Positions 41,287 to 51,058 of a DNA stretch of 64,000 nucleotides are shown in pieces. Below the pieces are notes generated by a model, which worked only from the letters and a program-made list of their open reading frames with translations, did not search any database and was not told the origin of the DNA. Position numbers and translations under genes: made by a program. Each line of letters opens with the position of its first letter. Position 1 is the first letter of the stretch. Origin of the DNA: Acidovorax sp. 210-6. Lineage in GTDB: Bacteria > Pseudomonadota > Gammaproteobacteria > Burkholderiales > Burkholderiaceae_C. The stretch covers positions 620,001 through 684,000 of the forward strand of contig NZ_JAACJE010000001.1 in NCBI RefSeq assembly GCF_010020825.1, written 5' to 3'.

Positions 41287-42492
41287 ATGAGCGCCAAAGA
41301 CATCCTCCCCGCCGTGGCCCCGTCGGCCAAAGAGCCCAGCACTCCTGCACCCGTCCGTCGGCGCCGCGCAGCGCCTACCACTCCCCAGGCAGAGCGCCCG
41401 CGCAATGCGCGCCGGGGCGATACCGCCCCAACGCTCAAGCAGGCTGCCGTGGCACGCCATGTGCAGCGCGAGGCCGTGCAGGCGGCGCAGGGCAGCCAGT
41501 TGGCCGCTGTGCAGGACTTGTTGGCCCAGGGCGATCTGTCGGCGCAGCAGCGTGCTGCCGCCTTGCGTGCATTGATTGAAGGCGCTTCGCGGGACGACCG
41601 TGAAGCGCTGCTCCAGGCATTGCTTGCCGGGCCGAGCCCCGAGCACGGAACGGTGAGCAAGGGCCATCCCGATGACGAGCTGGCGAATGGTTGGCGTGAT
41701 GGCGGCTACCCCTACCGGCACCTGATGCGCCGCAGCACCTACGAGGCGCAGAAATACCAGCTCCAGGTGGAGCTGCTCAAGCTCCAGGCCTGGGTCAAGG
41801 AAACCGGGCAGCGCGTGGTGATCCTGTTCGAGGGGCGCGATGCCGCCGGCAAGGGCGGTGCGATCAAGCGCTTCATGGAGCACCTCAACCCACGGGGCGC
41901 GCGCGTCGTGGCGCTGGAAAAGCCCAGCGAGGTCGAGCGCGGCCAGTGGTATTTCCAGCGCTACGTGCAGCATCTGCCCACGGCCGGCGAGATCGTGCTG
42001 TTCGACCGCAGTTGGTACAACCGCGCAGGCGTCGAGCGTGTCATGGGCTTTTGCTCCAATGCCGAGTACCAGGAGTTCATGCGCCAGGCACCCGACTTCG
42101 AGCGCCACCTGGTACGCAGTGGGGTGCACCTCATCAAGTTTTGGTTCTCCGTCAGCCGCGCGGAGCAGCGCCGCCGCTTCAAGGAGCGCGAGGTGCACCC
42201 GCTCAAGCAGTGGAAGCTCAGCCCGGTGGATCTGGCCTCGCTGGACAAATGGGATGACTACACCAGCGCCAAGGAAGCCATGTTCTTCGAGACCGACACG
42301 GCCGACGCACCTTGGACGGTGATCAAAAGCGACTGTAAAAAGCGCGCGCGCCTCAATGCCATGCGCTACGTGCTGCACAAGCTGCCCTATGCCAACAAGG
42401 CTGTCGATTCCATCGGCAAGCTCGATCCGTTGATCGTGGGCCGGGCCCATGTGGTGTATGAGCGTGGCGAGAAGTCGGGGGCCATCCTCTGA
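41287..42492 (+). CDS. ppk2: Polyphosphate kinase 2 family protein
   Basis: 401 residues. A basic, helical N-terminal extension of about 135 residues precedes a single PPK2 domain with Walker A GRDAAGKG at 183-190 and the Walker B/lid segment LFDRSWYNRAGVERVMGF. PPK2 transfers phosphate between polyphosphate and nucleotides; one-domain members often make GTP or ATP from polyP. It appears to be a single-gene unit. Whether it prefers NDP or NMP cannot be told here. Confidence 0.92.
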   Translation: MSAKDILPAVAPSAKEPSTPAPVRRRRAAPTTPQAERPRNARRGDTAPTLKQAAVARHVQREAVQAAQGSQLAAVQDLLAQGDLSAQQRAAALRALIEGASRDDREALLQALLAGPSPEHGTVSKGHPDDELANGWRDGGYPYRHLMRRSTYEAQKYQLQVELLKLQAWVKETGQRVVILFEGRDAAGKGGAIKRFMEHLNPRGARVVALEKPSEVERGQWYFQRYVQHLPTAGEIVLFDRSWYNRAGVERVMGFCSNAEYQEFMRQAPDFERHLVRSGVHLIKFWFSVSRAEQRRRFKEREVHPLKQWKLSPVDLASLDKWDDYTSAKEAMFFETDTADAPWTVIKSDCKKRARLNAMRYVLHKLPYANKAVDSIGKLDPLIVGRAHVVYERGEKSGAIL

Positions 42493-42513
42493 AATGTCCG
42501 CTCGCCGCGGTGA

Positions 42514-42984
42514 TCAGCCGCGCCGCTTGAGCACCACGGTGATCTGGCCGTTGGTTTCGATGGTGGCGCGTTCCACCTCGTGCGCGTGCAGGCAACCGCC
42601 GGCGCGCAGCGCGGCGGCCACGTCATCGGCGGTGAGTGCCTCGCTGCGCATCACGGCGTCGTCCACCTTGCCGTCGTGAACCAGTACGCGAGGCCTGCCA
42701 TCGACCCAGCGCGCGATGCGCGGCACATGGTAGGTCAGGCGCGCGATCAGGCTGTGGCACAGGATCAGCGTGGCGGCCGAAAGCAGGCCGCCCGCGAGCG
42801 AGTTGTCTCCTGCGTTCATCGCGTTCTGCACGGCGTTCGACAGGATCAGCAGCAGCACCAGGTCGAACGGCTCGTACTGGCCGATCTTGCGCCGCCCCGT
42901 CACGCGCAGAAACACCAGCAGAAAGGCGTAGACCACCACGCCCCGCAGCACGAACTCCCACCACGGCACAGACATTTCCAGCAT
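42514..42984 (-). CDS. DUF421 (YetF-like) membrane protein
   Basis: 156 residues. Two or three N-terminal membrane helices (including LRGVVVYAFLLVFLRVTGRRKIGQYEPFDLVLLLILSNAVQNAM, read in parts) precede a small cytoplasmic domain, the DUF421 arrangement. The function is not established. It is convergent with ppk2 (21 bp apart) and divergent from the YchJ-like gene. Confidence 0.85.
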   Translation of the reverse strand: MLEMSVPWWEFVLRGVVVYAFLLVFLRVTGRRKIGQYEPFDLVLLLILSNAVQNAMNAGDNSLAGGLLSAATLILCHSLIARLTYHVPRIARWVDGRPRVLVHDGKVDDAVMRSEALTADDVAAALRAGGCLHAHEVERATIETNGQITVVLKRRG

Positions 42985-43047
42985 GCGCTTCTCCTTCCGA
43001 TCCGGCCAGTGTAGGGCGGGACGGTGCGTTCGCGTTAACCTTGGCGC

Positions 43048-43470
43048 ATGACCTTGGACACATCCCCATGCCCCTGCGGACGCGTGGCCACGCCGCCCAG
43101 CGCGCGCAAGGCACACCCGCTGGCCTATGCCGACTGCTGCGGCCGCTACATCGACCACTGGGCCGACGCACCTGCCCCCGACGCCGAGAGCCTCATGCGC
43201 TCGCGCTACACCGCCTTCGTGCGCGAGCGGGCCGACTACCTGCGGGCCACCTGGCATGCCAGCACCCGCCCGGCCACGCTCGATTTCGATGCCGGCGCGC
43301 GCTGGCTCGGGCTGGACGTGCGCGGGCACCGCCCTACCGGGCCCGAGCATGCCGAGGTCGAGTTCGTCGCGCGCTACCGCGTCGGCGGGCGCGCAGTGCG
43401 CCTGCACGAACGCAGCCGATTCGTGCGCGAAGCCGGGCGCTGGTATTACGTCGATGGCGACATCCGGTAG
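43048..43470 (+). CDS. YchJ-like SEC-C/UPF0225 protein, copy 1
   Basis: 140 residues. The N-terminal CPCGR and YADCCGRYI supply the cysteines of a small zinc-binding motif; the rest ([44 protein letters not shown]) matches the YchJ family. Function is unknown. A close paralogue is at 49527. Confidence 0.85.
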   Translation: MTLDTSPCPCGRVATPPSARKAHPLAYADCCGRYIDHWADAPAPDAESLMRSRYTAFVRERADYLRATWHASTRPATLDFDAGARWLGLDVRGHRPTGPEHAEVEFVARYRVGGRAVRLHERSRFVREAGRWYYVDGDIR

Positions 43471-43478
43471 CAAAAGTT

Positions 43479-43534
43479 GAATGAAATAGGGCTGTAACGC
43501 CCGTGTAATAAGCGCTATCAGCTATGAGATTTGA
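43479..43534 (-). repeat. Dispersed ~55-bp element, copy R4
   Basis: Read on the minus strand: CTCATAGCTGATAGCGCTTATTAC ... GCCCTATTTCATT. It fills the gap after the first YchJ-like gene and contains the start codon of the HAD hydrolase gene. Confidence 0.7.
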
Positions 43535-44186
43535 AGCAATACTGTTTGACTGCGACGGGGTACTGGTGGACAGCGAGGCCATCACCAACGGCGTGCTGTG
43601 CGCCATGCTCAACGAGGCAGGCTGGGCGCTGGCGCCCGACGAGTGCATGCGCCTGTTCATCGGCAAGACGGTGCGCAGCGAGGCCGCGCGCATCCAGGCG
43701 CACACTGGCAAGCCGCTGACCGATGCCTGGATGGCAGAGTTCTACCAGCGCCGCAATGTGCGCCTGGAGGCCGAGCTGCAAGCCATCGACGGTGCGCTGG
43801 ACGCCGTGGCCGCAGTGCATGCGCGCCTGGCCGGGCGCATTGCCTGCGCCTCAGGGGCCGACCGCTACAAGGTCGAAATGCAGCTCGAGAAAGTCGGCCT
43901 GGCGCCGTACTTTGCCGGCCGCGTGTTCAGCGGCCACGAAATGCCCGCCACCAAGCCTGCCCCGGACGTGTACTTGGCGGCCGCCGCAGCGCTGGGCGTG
44001 CCGCCGCAGCGCTGCCTGGTGGTGGAGGATACGGTGACCGGCGTGACCGCAGGCGTGGCCGCAGGCGCCACGGTGGTGGGCCTCAGTCCCTCCGCCGTGG
44101 GCCACGGCTCGCCCGAGGCCCTGCGCGGCGCCGGGGCGGTGCACGTCATGGTGCACCTGAGCGAGCTGCCTGCGCTGCTGGGCTGA
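43524..44186 (+). CDS. HAD-superfamily phosphatase (beta-phosphoglucomutase-like)
   Basis: 220 residues. The nucleophile motif FDCDGVLVDSE begins at residue 8; CASGADRYK and KPAPDVYLAAAA ... VVEDTVTGVTAG complete HAD motifs II-IV. It is probably a sugar-phosphate phosphatase or mutase, substrate unknown. The ATG lies inside repeat copy R4 and has no Shine-Dalgarno. An alternative start is unlikely because the catalytic motif begins only seven residues later. Confidence 0.88.
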   Translation: MRFEAILFDCDGVLVDSEAITNGVLCAMLNEAGWALAPDECMRLFIGKTVRSEAARIQAHTGKPLTDAWMAEFYQRRNVRLEAELQAIDGALDAVAAVHARLAGRIACASGADRYKVEMQLEKVGLAPYFAGRVFSGHEMPATKPAPDVYLAAAAALGVPPQRCLVVEDTVTGVTAGVAAGATVVGLSPSAVGHGSPEALRGAGAVHVMVHLSELPALLG

Positions 44187-44222
44187 TTCAGGCATCCCCC
44201 GCAGGGCGGGCAGCCCCACGCG

Positions 44223-46001
44223 TCAGAAGGATTCCCAGTCGTCGTTGTTCGAAGGGGCCGCTGCAGGGCGTGCCGCAGGCTTGGCCACGGGCGCTTGCAG
44301 GGCGGCCTTGGCGGGGGCGGTGGGCTTGGCGGTAGCACTGGCGCGAGGCGTTGCCGCCACGCGGGCTGGGGCCGGAGCAGGCGCGGCAGGCCGTGGCGCA
44401 GGCCTTGGCGCAGGGGCGCTGTAGCCCCCGGTACCTGCCAGGCTGGCATCGAGCTTGAACACCGCCACCGCGTGCACCAGTTCCTGGGCCTGGGTGCTGA
44501 GGCTGCCTGCGGCCGCGGCCATTTCTTCCACCAACGCGGCGTTCTGCTGCGTGGCCTGGTCCATCTGCGTCACCGCCTCGCCCACCTGGGCCACACCGCT
44601 GGCTTGCTCGGAACTGGCGGCGTTGATCTCGCCCATCAGATCGGTCACCCGGCGGATGCTTTGCACCACCTCGGACATGGTCTCGCCCGCTTGGTCCACC
44701 ATGGCGCTGCCTTGCTCTACGCGCTCCACGCTGGCGCTGATGAGTTGCTTGATTTCCTTGGCCGCCTCGGCACTGCGCCCGGCCAGGGAGCGCACCTCGC
44801 TGGCCACCACGGCAAAGCCCCGACCCTGCTCACCGGCCCGGGCGGCTTCCACAGCGGCATTGAGCGCCAGGATGTTGGTCTGGAAGGCGATGCCGTCGAT
44901 CACCTGGATGATGTCGGAGATGCGCTGCGAGCTCTCGTTGATGCCCTTCATGGTTTGCACCACCTGGCCCACCACCTCACCACCGCGCTCGGCCACGTCG
45001 GAGGCGGTGCGTGCCAACTGGTTGGCCTGGCGCGCGGTGTCGGCGTTCTGGCGCACGGTGGCACCCAGTTGTTCCATGGAGGCGGCGGTTTCTTCCAGCG
45101 CGCTGGCCTGGCTTTCGGTGCGTGCCGACAGGTCCTGGTTGCCTTGAGCGATTTCGGAGCTGGCCATGGCCACGCTCTCGGAGCTGCGGCGCACCTGCGC
45201 CACCACACGGGCCAGGCTTTCCTTCATCGCGGCCAGTTGGGCCATCAGGCTGGTCTGGTCGCCAGACCGCACGGTGATGGCTTGGGTGAAGTCGCCCCCG
45301 GCCACGGCACGTGCCATTTTTGCGGCCACCTGGGGTTCGCCGCCCAGCTCACGAACCAGGCTGCGGGTGATGAGCCAGCCCAGGCATGCGGAGAGCAGCA
45401 GCGCCACGACGCCCAGCCCCAGGAGGAGGTTGCGCGTGCCGGTATAGGTCACCGCAGCATCTTTGGCGTTGTCATTGATGGCGTTCTTTTCGGACTCCAC
45501 CAACGCGCCGATCGCGGTTTTGTACTCGCCCAGCACGGGACGCAGGCGCGCGGCAAGGTATTCGCGCGCTTCATTGTTCTGATCGGCCAGTATCAGCGGG
45601 CGCAACTCTTCCAGGCCTGCAAAGTAGCGGCTGCGCAGCTCCTGCACCTTGCGCAGCATTTCGCGGTCGGGGGCCGTGGTCAGCAGGCGGTCGAGGGTTT
45701 GAAGGTTGTCTTCCGTGTCCTTGCGGGCCTTGGCAATCACCTGCTGCTGGCGTTCCCGATCGGCGGCGTCGGGGTTGAGCATCATGTTGCGCAAGGCAAT
45801 GGCAATGATGTCGGTCTGGGTGGTCAGGTTGGCGGCCGTGGCAATTTTGGGCCAGTGGTCATGCGCGATGGAGACCATGCCCGCCTGCATGCGCCCCATG
45901 GCGATCAGCCCCATGACGACCGACAGCACCAGCAGTGCGCACACCGCGCCAAAGCCCACGGTCAGGCGCGTGCGCACGCGCCAGGAAGAAAGATCAATCA
46001 C
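44223..46001 (-). CDS. Methyl-accepting chemotaxis protein with CheR tether
   Basis: 592 residues from a GTG at 46001 preceded by GGAGAAG. One membrane helix is at about 12-34 and a second near 190-212, enclosing a periplasmic four-helix-bundle-type sensor of about 155 residues. A HAMP domain and a long signalling helix with the hairpin tip ([29 protein letters not shown], read in parts) follow. A Pro/Ala-rich linker at about 530-583 leads to a C-terminal DWESF, resembling the NWETF pentapeptide that binds CheR and CheB. Ligand unknown. It is convergent with the HAD gene. Confidence 0.93.
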   Translation of the reverse strand: MIDLSSWRVRTRLTVGFGAVCALLVLSVVMGLIAMGRMQAGMVSIAHDHWPKIATAANLTTQTDIIAIALRNMMLNPDAADRERQQQVIAKARKDTEDNLQTLDRLLTTAPDREMLRKVQELRSRYFAGLEELRPLILADQNNEAREYLAARLRPVLGEYKTAIGALVESEKNAINDNAKDAAVTYTGTRNLLLGLGVVALLLSACLGWLITRSLVRELGGEPQVAAKMARAVAGGDFTQAITVRSGDQTSLMAQLAAMKESLARVVAQVRRSSESVAMASSEIAQGNQDLSARTESQASALEETAASMEQLGATVRQNADTARQANQLARTASDVAERGGEVVGQVVQTMKGINESSQRISDIIQVIDGIAFQTNILALNAAVEAARAGEQGRGFAVVASEVRSLAGRSAEAAKEIKQLISASVERVEQGSAMVDQAGETMSEVVQSIRRVTDLMGEINAASSEQASGVAQVGEAVTQMDQATQQNAALVEEMAAAAGSLSTQAQELVHAVAVFKLDASLAGTGGYSAPAPRPAPRPAAPAPAPARVAATPRASATAKPTAPAKAALQAPVAKPAARPAAAPSNNDDWESF

Positions 46002-46175
46002 GGTTCTTCTCCATAGACAAGATTCAGATACCCACGGGGTCAGGGGGGATGATCTGCAAGGTCTTGCGAGGAGCTTGCATCACGTGTCTTGGCCCAGTGT
46101 AGGCCTGCTGGCAGATGGCTGTAAAGGCGGCAATCTGTTCACAAATTATTACATTTAGGGGTAAGCCCCTGTGTG

Positions 46176-49100
46176 TCACGTGGGCAACTGGGCCAGAGTG
46201 TCGGTGGTCGAATGGTGTGCGTGTTGCCAGCTTGCGTCAGGTTGCCAGTGCTGCGCCCAATGGGGCATTTGTTGTGCCGGCATGGGGCGGGCTATGCCAT
46301 AGCCCTGGGCCAGGTGGCAGCCCAAGGGTAGCAGGCGGGCGCCGTGCTCTGCGGTTTCCACGCCTTCTGCGATCACATCGCGGTGGAAGGCCTGGGCCAG
46401 CCCAATCACGCCCTGTACGATGGCCAGATCGTCCGGATCCACCAACATGTCGCGCACGAAGCTCTGGTCGATCTTGATCTCCTCGGCACCCAGGCGCTTG
46501 AGGTAGGTGAGCGATGAGTAGCCGGTGCCAAAGTCGTCCAGCGCAAAGCGCACTCCCAGGGCCTGGCAGCGGCGCATGATGTCGGACACCAGCGCAATGT
46601 CGTCCAGCGCGTTGGTCTCCAGGATTTCCAGGCACAGCCAGCGCGGGGGCACCTGGGGCTGCTGGTCCAGCAGTTGGGACAGGCGCTGGCTGAAGCCCTC
46701 TTTCTGCAATTGCATGGCGTCGATGTTCACGCTGACCGGCAGATCCAGGCCCTGGCCCTTCCAGTCGGCCATCTGTCGCAGTGCGCTGGCAATCACCCAC
46801 TCCCCTACGTCGATGCAGATGGGGTGGTTCTCAATGGCGGGCAGGAAGGCCGATGGCGCCAGCAGCCCGCGCTCGGGGTGTTGCCAGCGGATCAGTGCCT
46901 CGGCGCCAATGACGGCGCCCGTGCGCATGTTGACCTTGGGCTGGTAGTACAGCACGAATTCGCCGTCCTGCAGGCCTTGGCGAATCCGGGCCACTTCTTC
47001 CCGCTGGGTTTTGACGGCCTTGTCGTGCTCCACATCGAACAGGTGGAAGCGGTTCTTGCCTGCCTGCTTGGCCTGGTACATGGCCTGGTCGGCGTGGCGG
47101 ATGAGCAGGTCGGGCTCCACACCGTCGGTGGGGTAGATGGTGACGCCTATGCTGGCCGAGACCTGCAGCAGGTGCTCGTCCACCTGCACCGGGTCGGCGG
47201 CGGCGTGCAGCATGCGTGAGAGCACGGGCTCGCAGTCCTGGGGCTGCTCCAGGTCCACCAGCACGGCCACGAACTCGTCGCCGCCGATGCGTGAGAGCGT
47301 GTCGCCTTCGCGCAGCGCTGCCTTGAGCCGGTGCGCCAGCGCCACCAGCAGCTTGTCGCCCAGGTCGTGGCTGTGGCGGTCGTTGATGGCCTTGAACCCA
47401 TCCAGATCCAGGAACGCCACCGCCAGCGACAGGCCCTTGCGCTGGCAGCGCAGCATGGACTGCTGCAGCCGGTCGGCCAGCAGCACGCGGTTGGGCAGGC
47501 CGGTGAGGGCGTCGTAATGCGCCACATGCTCCAGCTTGCGCTCGTTCTCCTTGAGTGCGGTGATGTCGGTGAACAGTGCCACGTAGTGCTGGGTTTCGCC
47601 CTTGGCGTTGCGCACGGCGCTGATGGTGATGATTTCGGCAAACAGCTCACCGCTCTTGCGCCGGTTCCACACCTCGCCGGTCCAGTGGCCGCGGGTGAGC
47701 AGGCTTTGCCACATGGCGGCATAGAACTCCGGCCCCTGGCGGCCCGATTGCAGCATGCGCGGGTTGTTGCCCACGGCCTCTTCGCGCGTGTAGCCGGTGA
47801 TGCGCGTGAAGGTGTCGTTCACGTCGATGATGGTGCCGCGCGTGTCGGTGATGGTGATGCCCTCGCGCGCATAGGTGAACACGCTGGCCGCCAGTTGCAG
47901 CTGCTCGCGCTCTTTCATGCGCTCGGTCACGTCAATGAACGAGCCCATCATCACCAGGGCCTTGCCGTGGGCGTCGCGTTCCGTCACCCGGCCGCGCCAC
48001 TGGCCCCAGAGCCAGTGGCCCTGTCGGTGGCGTATGCGCTGGTCGATCTGGAGCTGCGGGCGCTCGCCTTTGAGGCAGGCGCGCAAGCGGTCATCGAGGG
48101 TGGGCAGGTCCTGTGGTTCGGTGCGCTCGCGCCACTGCTGAATGGGGGTGGCCCGCAGGTCTTCGGGCTCGTATCCGAACAGGCGTGCCAGCATGGCGTC
48201 GGCGTACAGCGTGCCGGTATGGATGTCCCAGGTCCACAGGCCCATCTGGGTGATCTGCATGGCCTGGTCGGCGCGCTCCTTGGCTTCCTGCAGCGCGTGG
48301 TGCTGGGTTTGCAGTGTGGCCTCGGCCTCGGCGCGTTCGCTCAGCAGGCGGTTGAACTCCTGGGCCAGCTGGTTCAGCTCTGCAGGGCCCGAGGGTTCGG
48401 CACGGGCGGTGTTGTCTCCGGCACGCAGGCGTTGCATCGCGGTGGACAGTGAACGAATGGGGCGCTCGATGCGCCGCGCCAGCACCAGGGCCACCAGGCA
48501 CAGGCAGAGCACGATCATCAGCGCCAGCACGGCACTGACCCAGGCGCGCTGTTTGGCCTGGGCATAGATACCGCTGCTGGGCTGGCCGAAATACGCAATC
48601 CACCCCGCCTCCGGAATGGGGGTGGTGTAGTAAAAGCGCTTGATGCCATCCAGGCCCTCGGCCTCGAATTCCTTGTCCAGTCCGGAGATTCTGCGGGCCA
48701 CTTCCCAACTGGGGCGTGTGCCGATGGCTTTTTCGGCATCGTGGTTGCGCCACAGCAGCGTGCCTTGGGTGTCGAAGACCCCATAGCGGACATCATCGGG
48801 CAGGCCCTCGATGGGCAGGTTGGGATTGAGCGCCAAAAGGTCCAGCGTCAGGTGCACCAGGCCGACCATCTGGTTCGCGTCATTACGGATCGGCAGGCTC
48901 AGCACGGTCACCCATTGGCCGGAGATTGGCCCCGTGTGCGCGTCGCCCACGCTGAACTGCTCGGCGCGCAGCGCCCGCTGGAACCAGGGCGTGGTGCCTA
49001 CGTTCACGCCCTTGCCCTGCGGCAGCGCCAGGGCGGAGCAGACGACATCCCCTTGCAGATTGGTGGTCACCAGGTTGGAGAATTTCTTGGTCGCCCGGTG

Positions 49101-49367
49101 AAAGTCCATCAGCAAGGGGTCGCATTGCCTGGCATCCATGGTCCGCACTGCAGGGCGCCCGGCGACGAGCTTCAGTGTCAGATGCGCGGTCTGAAGCGTG
49201 CGACCCACATCGGCTGCCACCAGCGAGGAAAGCGGGCGGTGCAGCGCCCGGGCCTGCGCCACGGCGTCCCGCGCATCGCGCCAGGCGCTCATGCCCAGCA
49301 ACCCGGCCAGTGGAATGACCAGGGCCACCACCAGCAACAGAAGATGGGCGCGCAGGGGGGCTTTCAT
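46176..49367 (-). CDS. Membrane c-di-GMP protein: Cache-HAMP-PAS-PAS-GGDEF-EAL
   Basis: 1,063 residues from the ATG at 49367; an in-frame extension to 49484 lacks a signal-like start. A membrane helix at about 7-25, a periplasmic Cache-type sensor, a second helix near 290-312 and a HAMP segment are followed by two PAS domains, then GGDEF (RIGGDEFVAVL, with an REGD inhibitory I-site five residues before) and EAL (GAEALIRWQHP; DDFGTGYSSL). Both catalytic motifs look intact, so it could make or degrade c-di-GMP. The receptor gene lies downstream on the same strand after 174 bp. Confidence 0.92.
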   Translation of the reverse strand: MKAPLRAHLLLLVVALVIPLAGLLGMSAWRDARDAVAQARALHRPLSSLVAADVGRTLQTAHLTLKLVAGRPAVRTMDARQCDPLLMDFHRATKKFSNLVTTNLQGDVVCSALALPQGKGVNVGTTPWFQRALRAEQFSVGDAHTGPISGQWVTVLSLPIRNDANQMVGLVHLTLDLLALNPNLPIEGLPDDVRYGVFDTQGTLLWRNHDAEKAIGTRPSWEVARRISGLDKEFEAEGLDGIKRFYYTTPIPEAGWIAYFGQPSSGIYAQAKQRAWVSAVLALMIVLCLCLVALVLARRIERPIRSLSTAMQRLRAGDNTARAEPSGPAELNQLAQEFNRLLSERAEAEATLQTQHHALQEAKERADQAMQITQMGLWTWDIHTGTLYADAMLARLFGYEPEDLRATPIQQWRERTEPQDLPTLDDRLRACLKGERPQLQIDQRIRHRQGHWLWGQWRGRVTERDAHGKALVMMGSFIDVTERMKEREQLQLAASVFTYAREGITITDTRGTIIDVNDTFTRITGYTREEAVGNNPRMLQSGRQGPEFYAAMWQSLLTRGHWTGEVWNRRKSGELFAEIITISAVRNAKGETQHYVALFTDITALKENERKLEHVAHYDALTGLPNRVLLADRLQQSMLRCQRKGLSLAVAFLDLDGFKAINDRHSHDLGDKLLVALAHRLKAALREGDTLSRIGGDEFVAVLVDLEQPQDCEPVLSRMLHAAADPVQVDEHLLQVSASIGVTIYPTDGVEPDLLIRHADQAMYQAKQAGKNRFHLFDVEHDKAVKTQREEVARIRQGLQDGEFVLYYQPKVNMRTGAVIGAEALIRWQHPERGLLAPSAFLPAIENHPICIDVGEWVIASALRQMADWKGQGLDLPVSVNIDAMQLQKEGFSQRLSQLLDQQPQVPPRWLCLEILETNALDDIALVSDIMRRCQALGVRFALDDFGTGYSSLTYLKRLGAEEIKIDQSFVRDMLVDPDDLAIVQGVIGLAQAFHRDVIAEGVETAEHGARLLPLGCHLAQGYGIARPMPAQQMPHWAQHWQPDASWQHAHHSTTDTLAQLPT

Positions 49368-49526
49368 GGCGAACGAGGCAGGGTTCAGATGCGGTGTGAA
49401 TCGCTTCAAAAACGGGAGTTGGATGGGTGACCCCAACTGCCGGTTCAGTGTAGGTGTATTTGCGCACTTGCGCCTGACAATCACTGACCGCGCACCGCCC
49501 GAGCCCTGCGCGGCACAATCGTCGCC

Positions 49527-49937
49527 ATGCCTCTGTCACTCCAGCCCAGCGCCCCCTGTCCCTGTGGACGCACCGATGCCCGTGGCCGTGCGCTCCGGTT
49601 TGCCGACTGCTGCAGCCCTTGTCTGAACCAGCAGCGCCCCGCTTCGGAAGCCGAAGCGCTGATGCGCTCGCGCTACAGCGCCTTTGTATTGGAGCGCGCG
49701 GACTACCTGCGGGCGACCTGGCATGCCAGCACATGCCCGGCACAGCTGGATTTGGACCCTGCCGCCAAATGGCTGGGGCTGGAGGTGCGCGCCCATCATC
49801 GTGTCGATGCGGACCATGCAGAGGTGGAGTTCGTCGCACGCTTTCGCGTGGCGGGCCGGGCCGTGCGCCAGCACGAGCGCAGCCGCTTTGTGCGTGAGCA
49901 GGGTTGCTGGTGGTATGTGGATGGCGACGTACTATGA
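49527..49937 (+). CDS. YchJ-like SEC-C/UPF0225 protein, copy 2
   Basis: 136 residues, strongly similar along its length to the protein at 43048 ([50 protein letters not shown]). Function unknown. Its stop codon lies at the edge of repeat R5. It is divergent from the GGDEF-EAL gene. Confidence 0.85.
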   Translation: MPLSLQPSAPCPCGRTDARGRALRFADCCSPCLNQQRPASEAEALMRSRYSAFVLERADYLRATWHASTCPAQLDLDPAAKWLGLEVRAHHRVDADHAEVEFVARFRVAGRAVRQHERSRFVREQGCWWYVDGDVL

Positions 49938-49991
49938 AAATAGGCCTCTGACGCTTGTGTGACAAGCGCGATAAGCTATAAAAATCATAGC
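49937..49991 (-). repeat. Dispersed ~55-bp element, copy R5
   Basis: AAAATAGGCCTCTGACGCTTGT ... ACAAGCGCGATAAGCTATAAAAATCATAGC. It lies between the converging second YchJ-like and AraC genes; the AraC stop codon and the final Leu codons are inside it. Confidence 0.8.
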
Positions 49992-51058
49992 AATCCTGGC
50001 GCGCGGCTCTGGCGCCGGAACTCTGCAGGGGAGAGCCCCGTCCAGTGCCGGAACGCACGGATGAAGCTCTTGTCATTGCCAAAGCCCGCCTCGTACGCCA
50101 CCTGCTTGATGGGGCGCTCGGTCCGGTGCAGCAGGTCCATGGCGCGCTCGCGCCGCACCTCGTCCTTCAGGCCCTGCAACGATGCGCCTTCGTCCTTGAG
50201 CTGGCGGTGCAGCGTGCGCGGCGACAGGTGCAGGCGCAATGCCAGCGCCTCGGCGCTGTGCCCGGCGGCGGGGTCGGCCGTGAGCAGGGTGCGCACGCGC
50301 TGCACCAGCAGGCGGTCGCGCCGGTACTGCAGCACCGTCAGCGGCAGGGCGCGTTGCAGCATCTGGCGCAGTGCGGCTTCGTCGCGCTGCAGCGGCAGTT
50401 GCAGGTAGCGCGCGTCAAAGCGCAGGCCGCTGCAAGCAGCACCAAACTGTACCGGCCCTGGGAACAGCACGGCGTAGGCGTCGTGGTGGGCGGGCCGAGT
50501 AAAGCTGAAGAAGGATTCCTGCAGCGGGATGCGCGAATCGATGAACCAGCACGCCAGGCCGTGGATGTTGCGCAGCACCGAAACGGGACAGAACTCGGCA
50601 AACGCCCCCAAGGGCCGGTGCTCTTGCAGCCGCACGATGGCGCTGTCGTCTTGCACCTGCAGCGTGAGCGAGATGTCCTGCGTCAGCAGGCCGTGGTGGC
50701 GACACCAGCGCTTGAGCGCCACCCCCAGCGTAGGTGAGCTGATGGAGGCGCGCGCCAGCATCCCATAGCTGCCCCAGGGCAGGCGGCGGCTGAACCAGCC
50801 CAGTGCCTCGTCGTCCAGTGCCTGCATGGCCAGCCCAGAAAGACGCTCGAACTGCCAGGCCGTCACGCGGGTGGCAGGGTTTTCCACTTCCTGTGGCGCG
50901 ATTTGTGCCTGTTGCAGCAGCGGCAGCGCATTCACGCCCGCCTGTGCGCAGGCCCGCAGAATGGCCTGCACAAACGCCATGGGCGTGACGGCAGGCGCAG
51001 CAGGAGCGGCGGGGGGCAGGGGTGTGGGCGGCGAAGGATGGGCAGCAGAGGCATTCAC
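49985..51058 (-). CDS. AraC-family transcriptional regulator
   Basis: 357 residues from a GTG at 51058; an ATG at 50980 would give 331 and is a real alternative. An N-terminal ligand-type domain of the arabinose-binding-like class (about 30-220) precedes a C-terminal AraC helix-turn-helix (SAEALALRLHLSPRTLHRQLKDEGASLQGLKDEVRRERAM, read in parts; VAYEAGFGNDKSFIRAFRHWTGLSPAEFR). It is divergent from the liuB operon, with candidate direct-repeat sites between. The last two codons and stop are supplied by repeat R5. Confidence 0.88.
   Translation of the reverse strand: MNASAAHPSPPTPLPPAAPAAPAVTPMAFVQAILRACAQAGVNALPLLQQAQIAPQEVENPATRVTAWQFERLSGLAMQALDDEALGWFSRRLPWGSYGMLARASISSPTLGVALKRWCRHHGLLTQDISLTLQVQDDSAIVRLQEHRPLGAFAEFCPVSVLRNIHGLACWFIDSRIPLQESFFSFTRPAHHDAYAVLFPGPVQFGAACSGLRFDARYLQLPLQRDEAALRQMLQRALPLTVLQYRRDRLLVQRVRTLLTADPAAGHSAEALALRLHLSPRTLHRQLKDEGASLQGLKDEVRRERAMDLLHRTERPIKQVAYEAGFGNDKSFIRAFRHWTGLSPAEFRRQSRAPGLL

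Noticed and set aside
41287-41700. Possible second, degenerate PPK2 domain at the N-terminus of PPK2
   Set aside because: The first 135 residues are Ala/Arg/Gln-rich and lack a Walker motif, so they are better described as an extension.
46140-46175. Terminator after the GGDEF-EAL gene (GGGG-loop-CCCC)
   Set aside because: The stem is only 4 bp, followed by a mixed A/T run; too weak to list.
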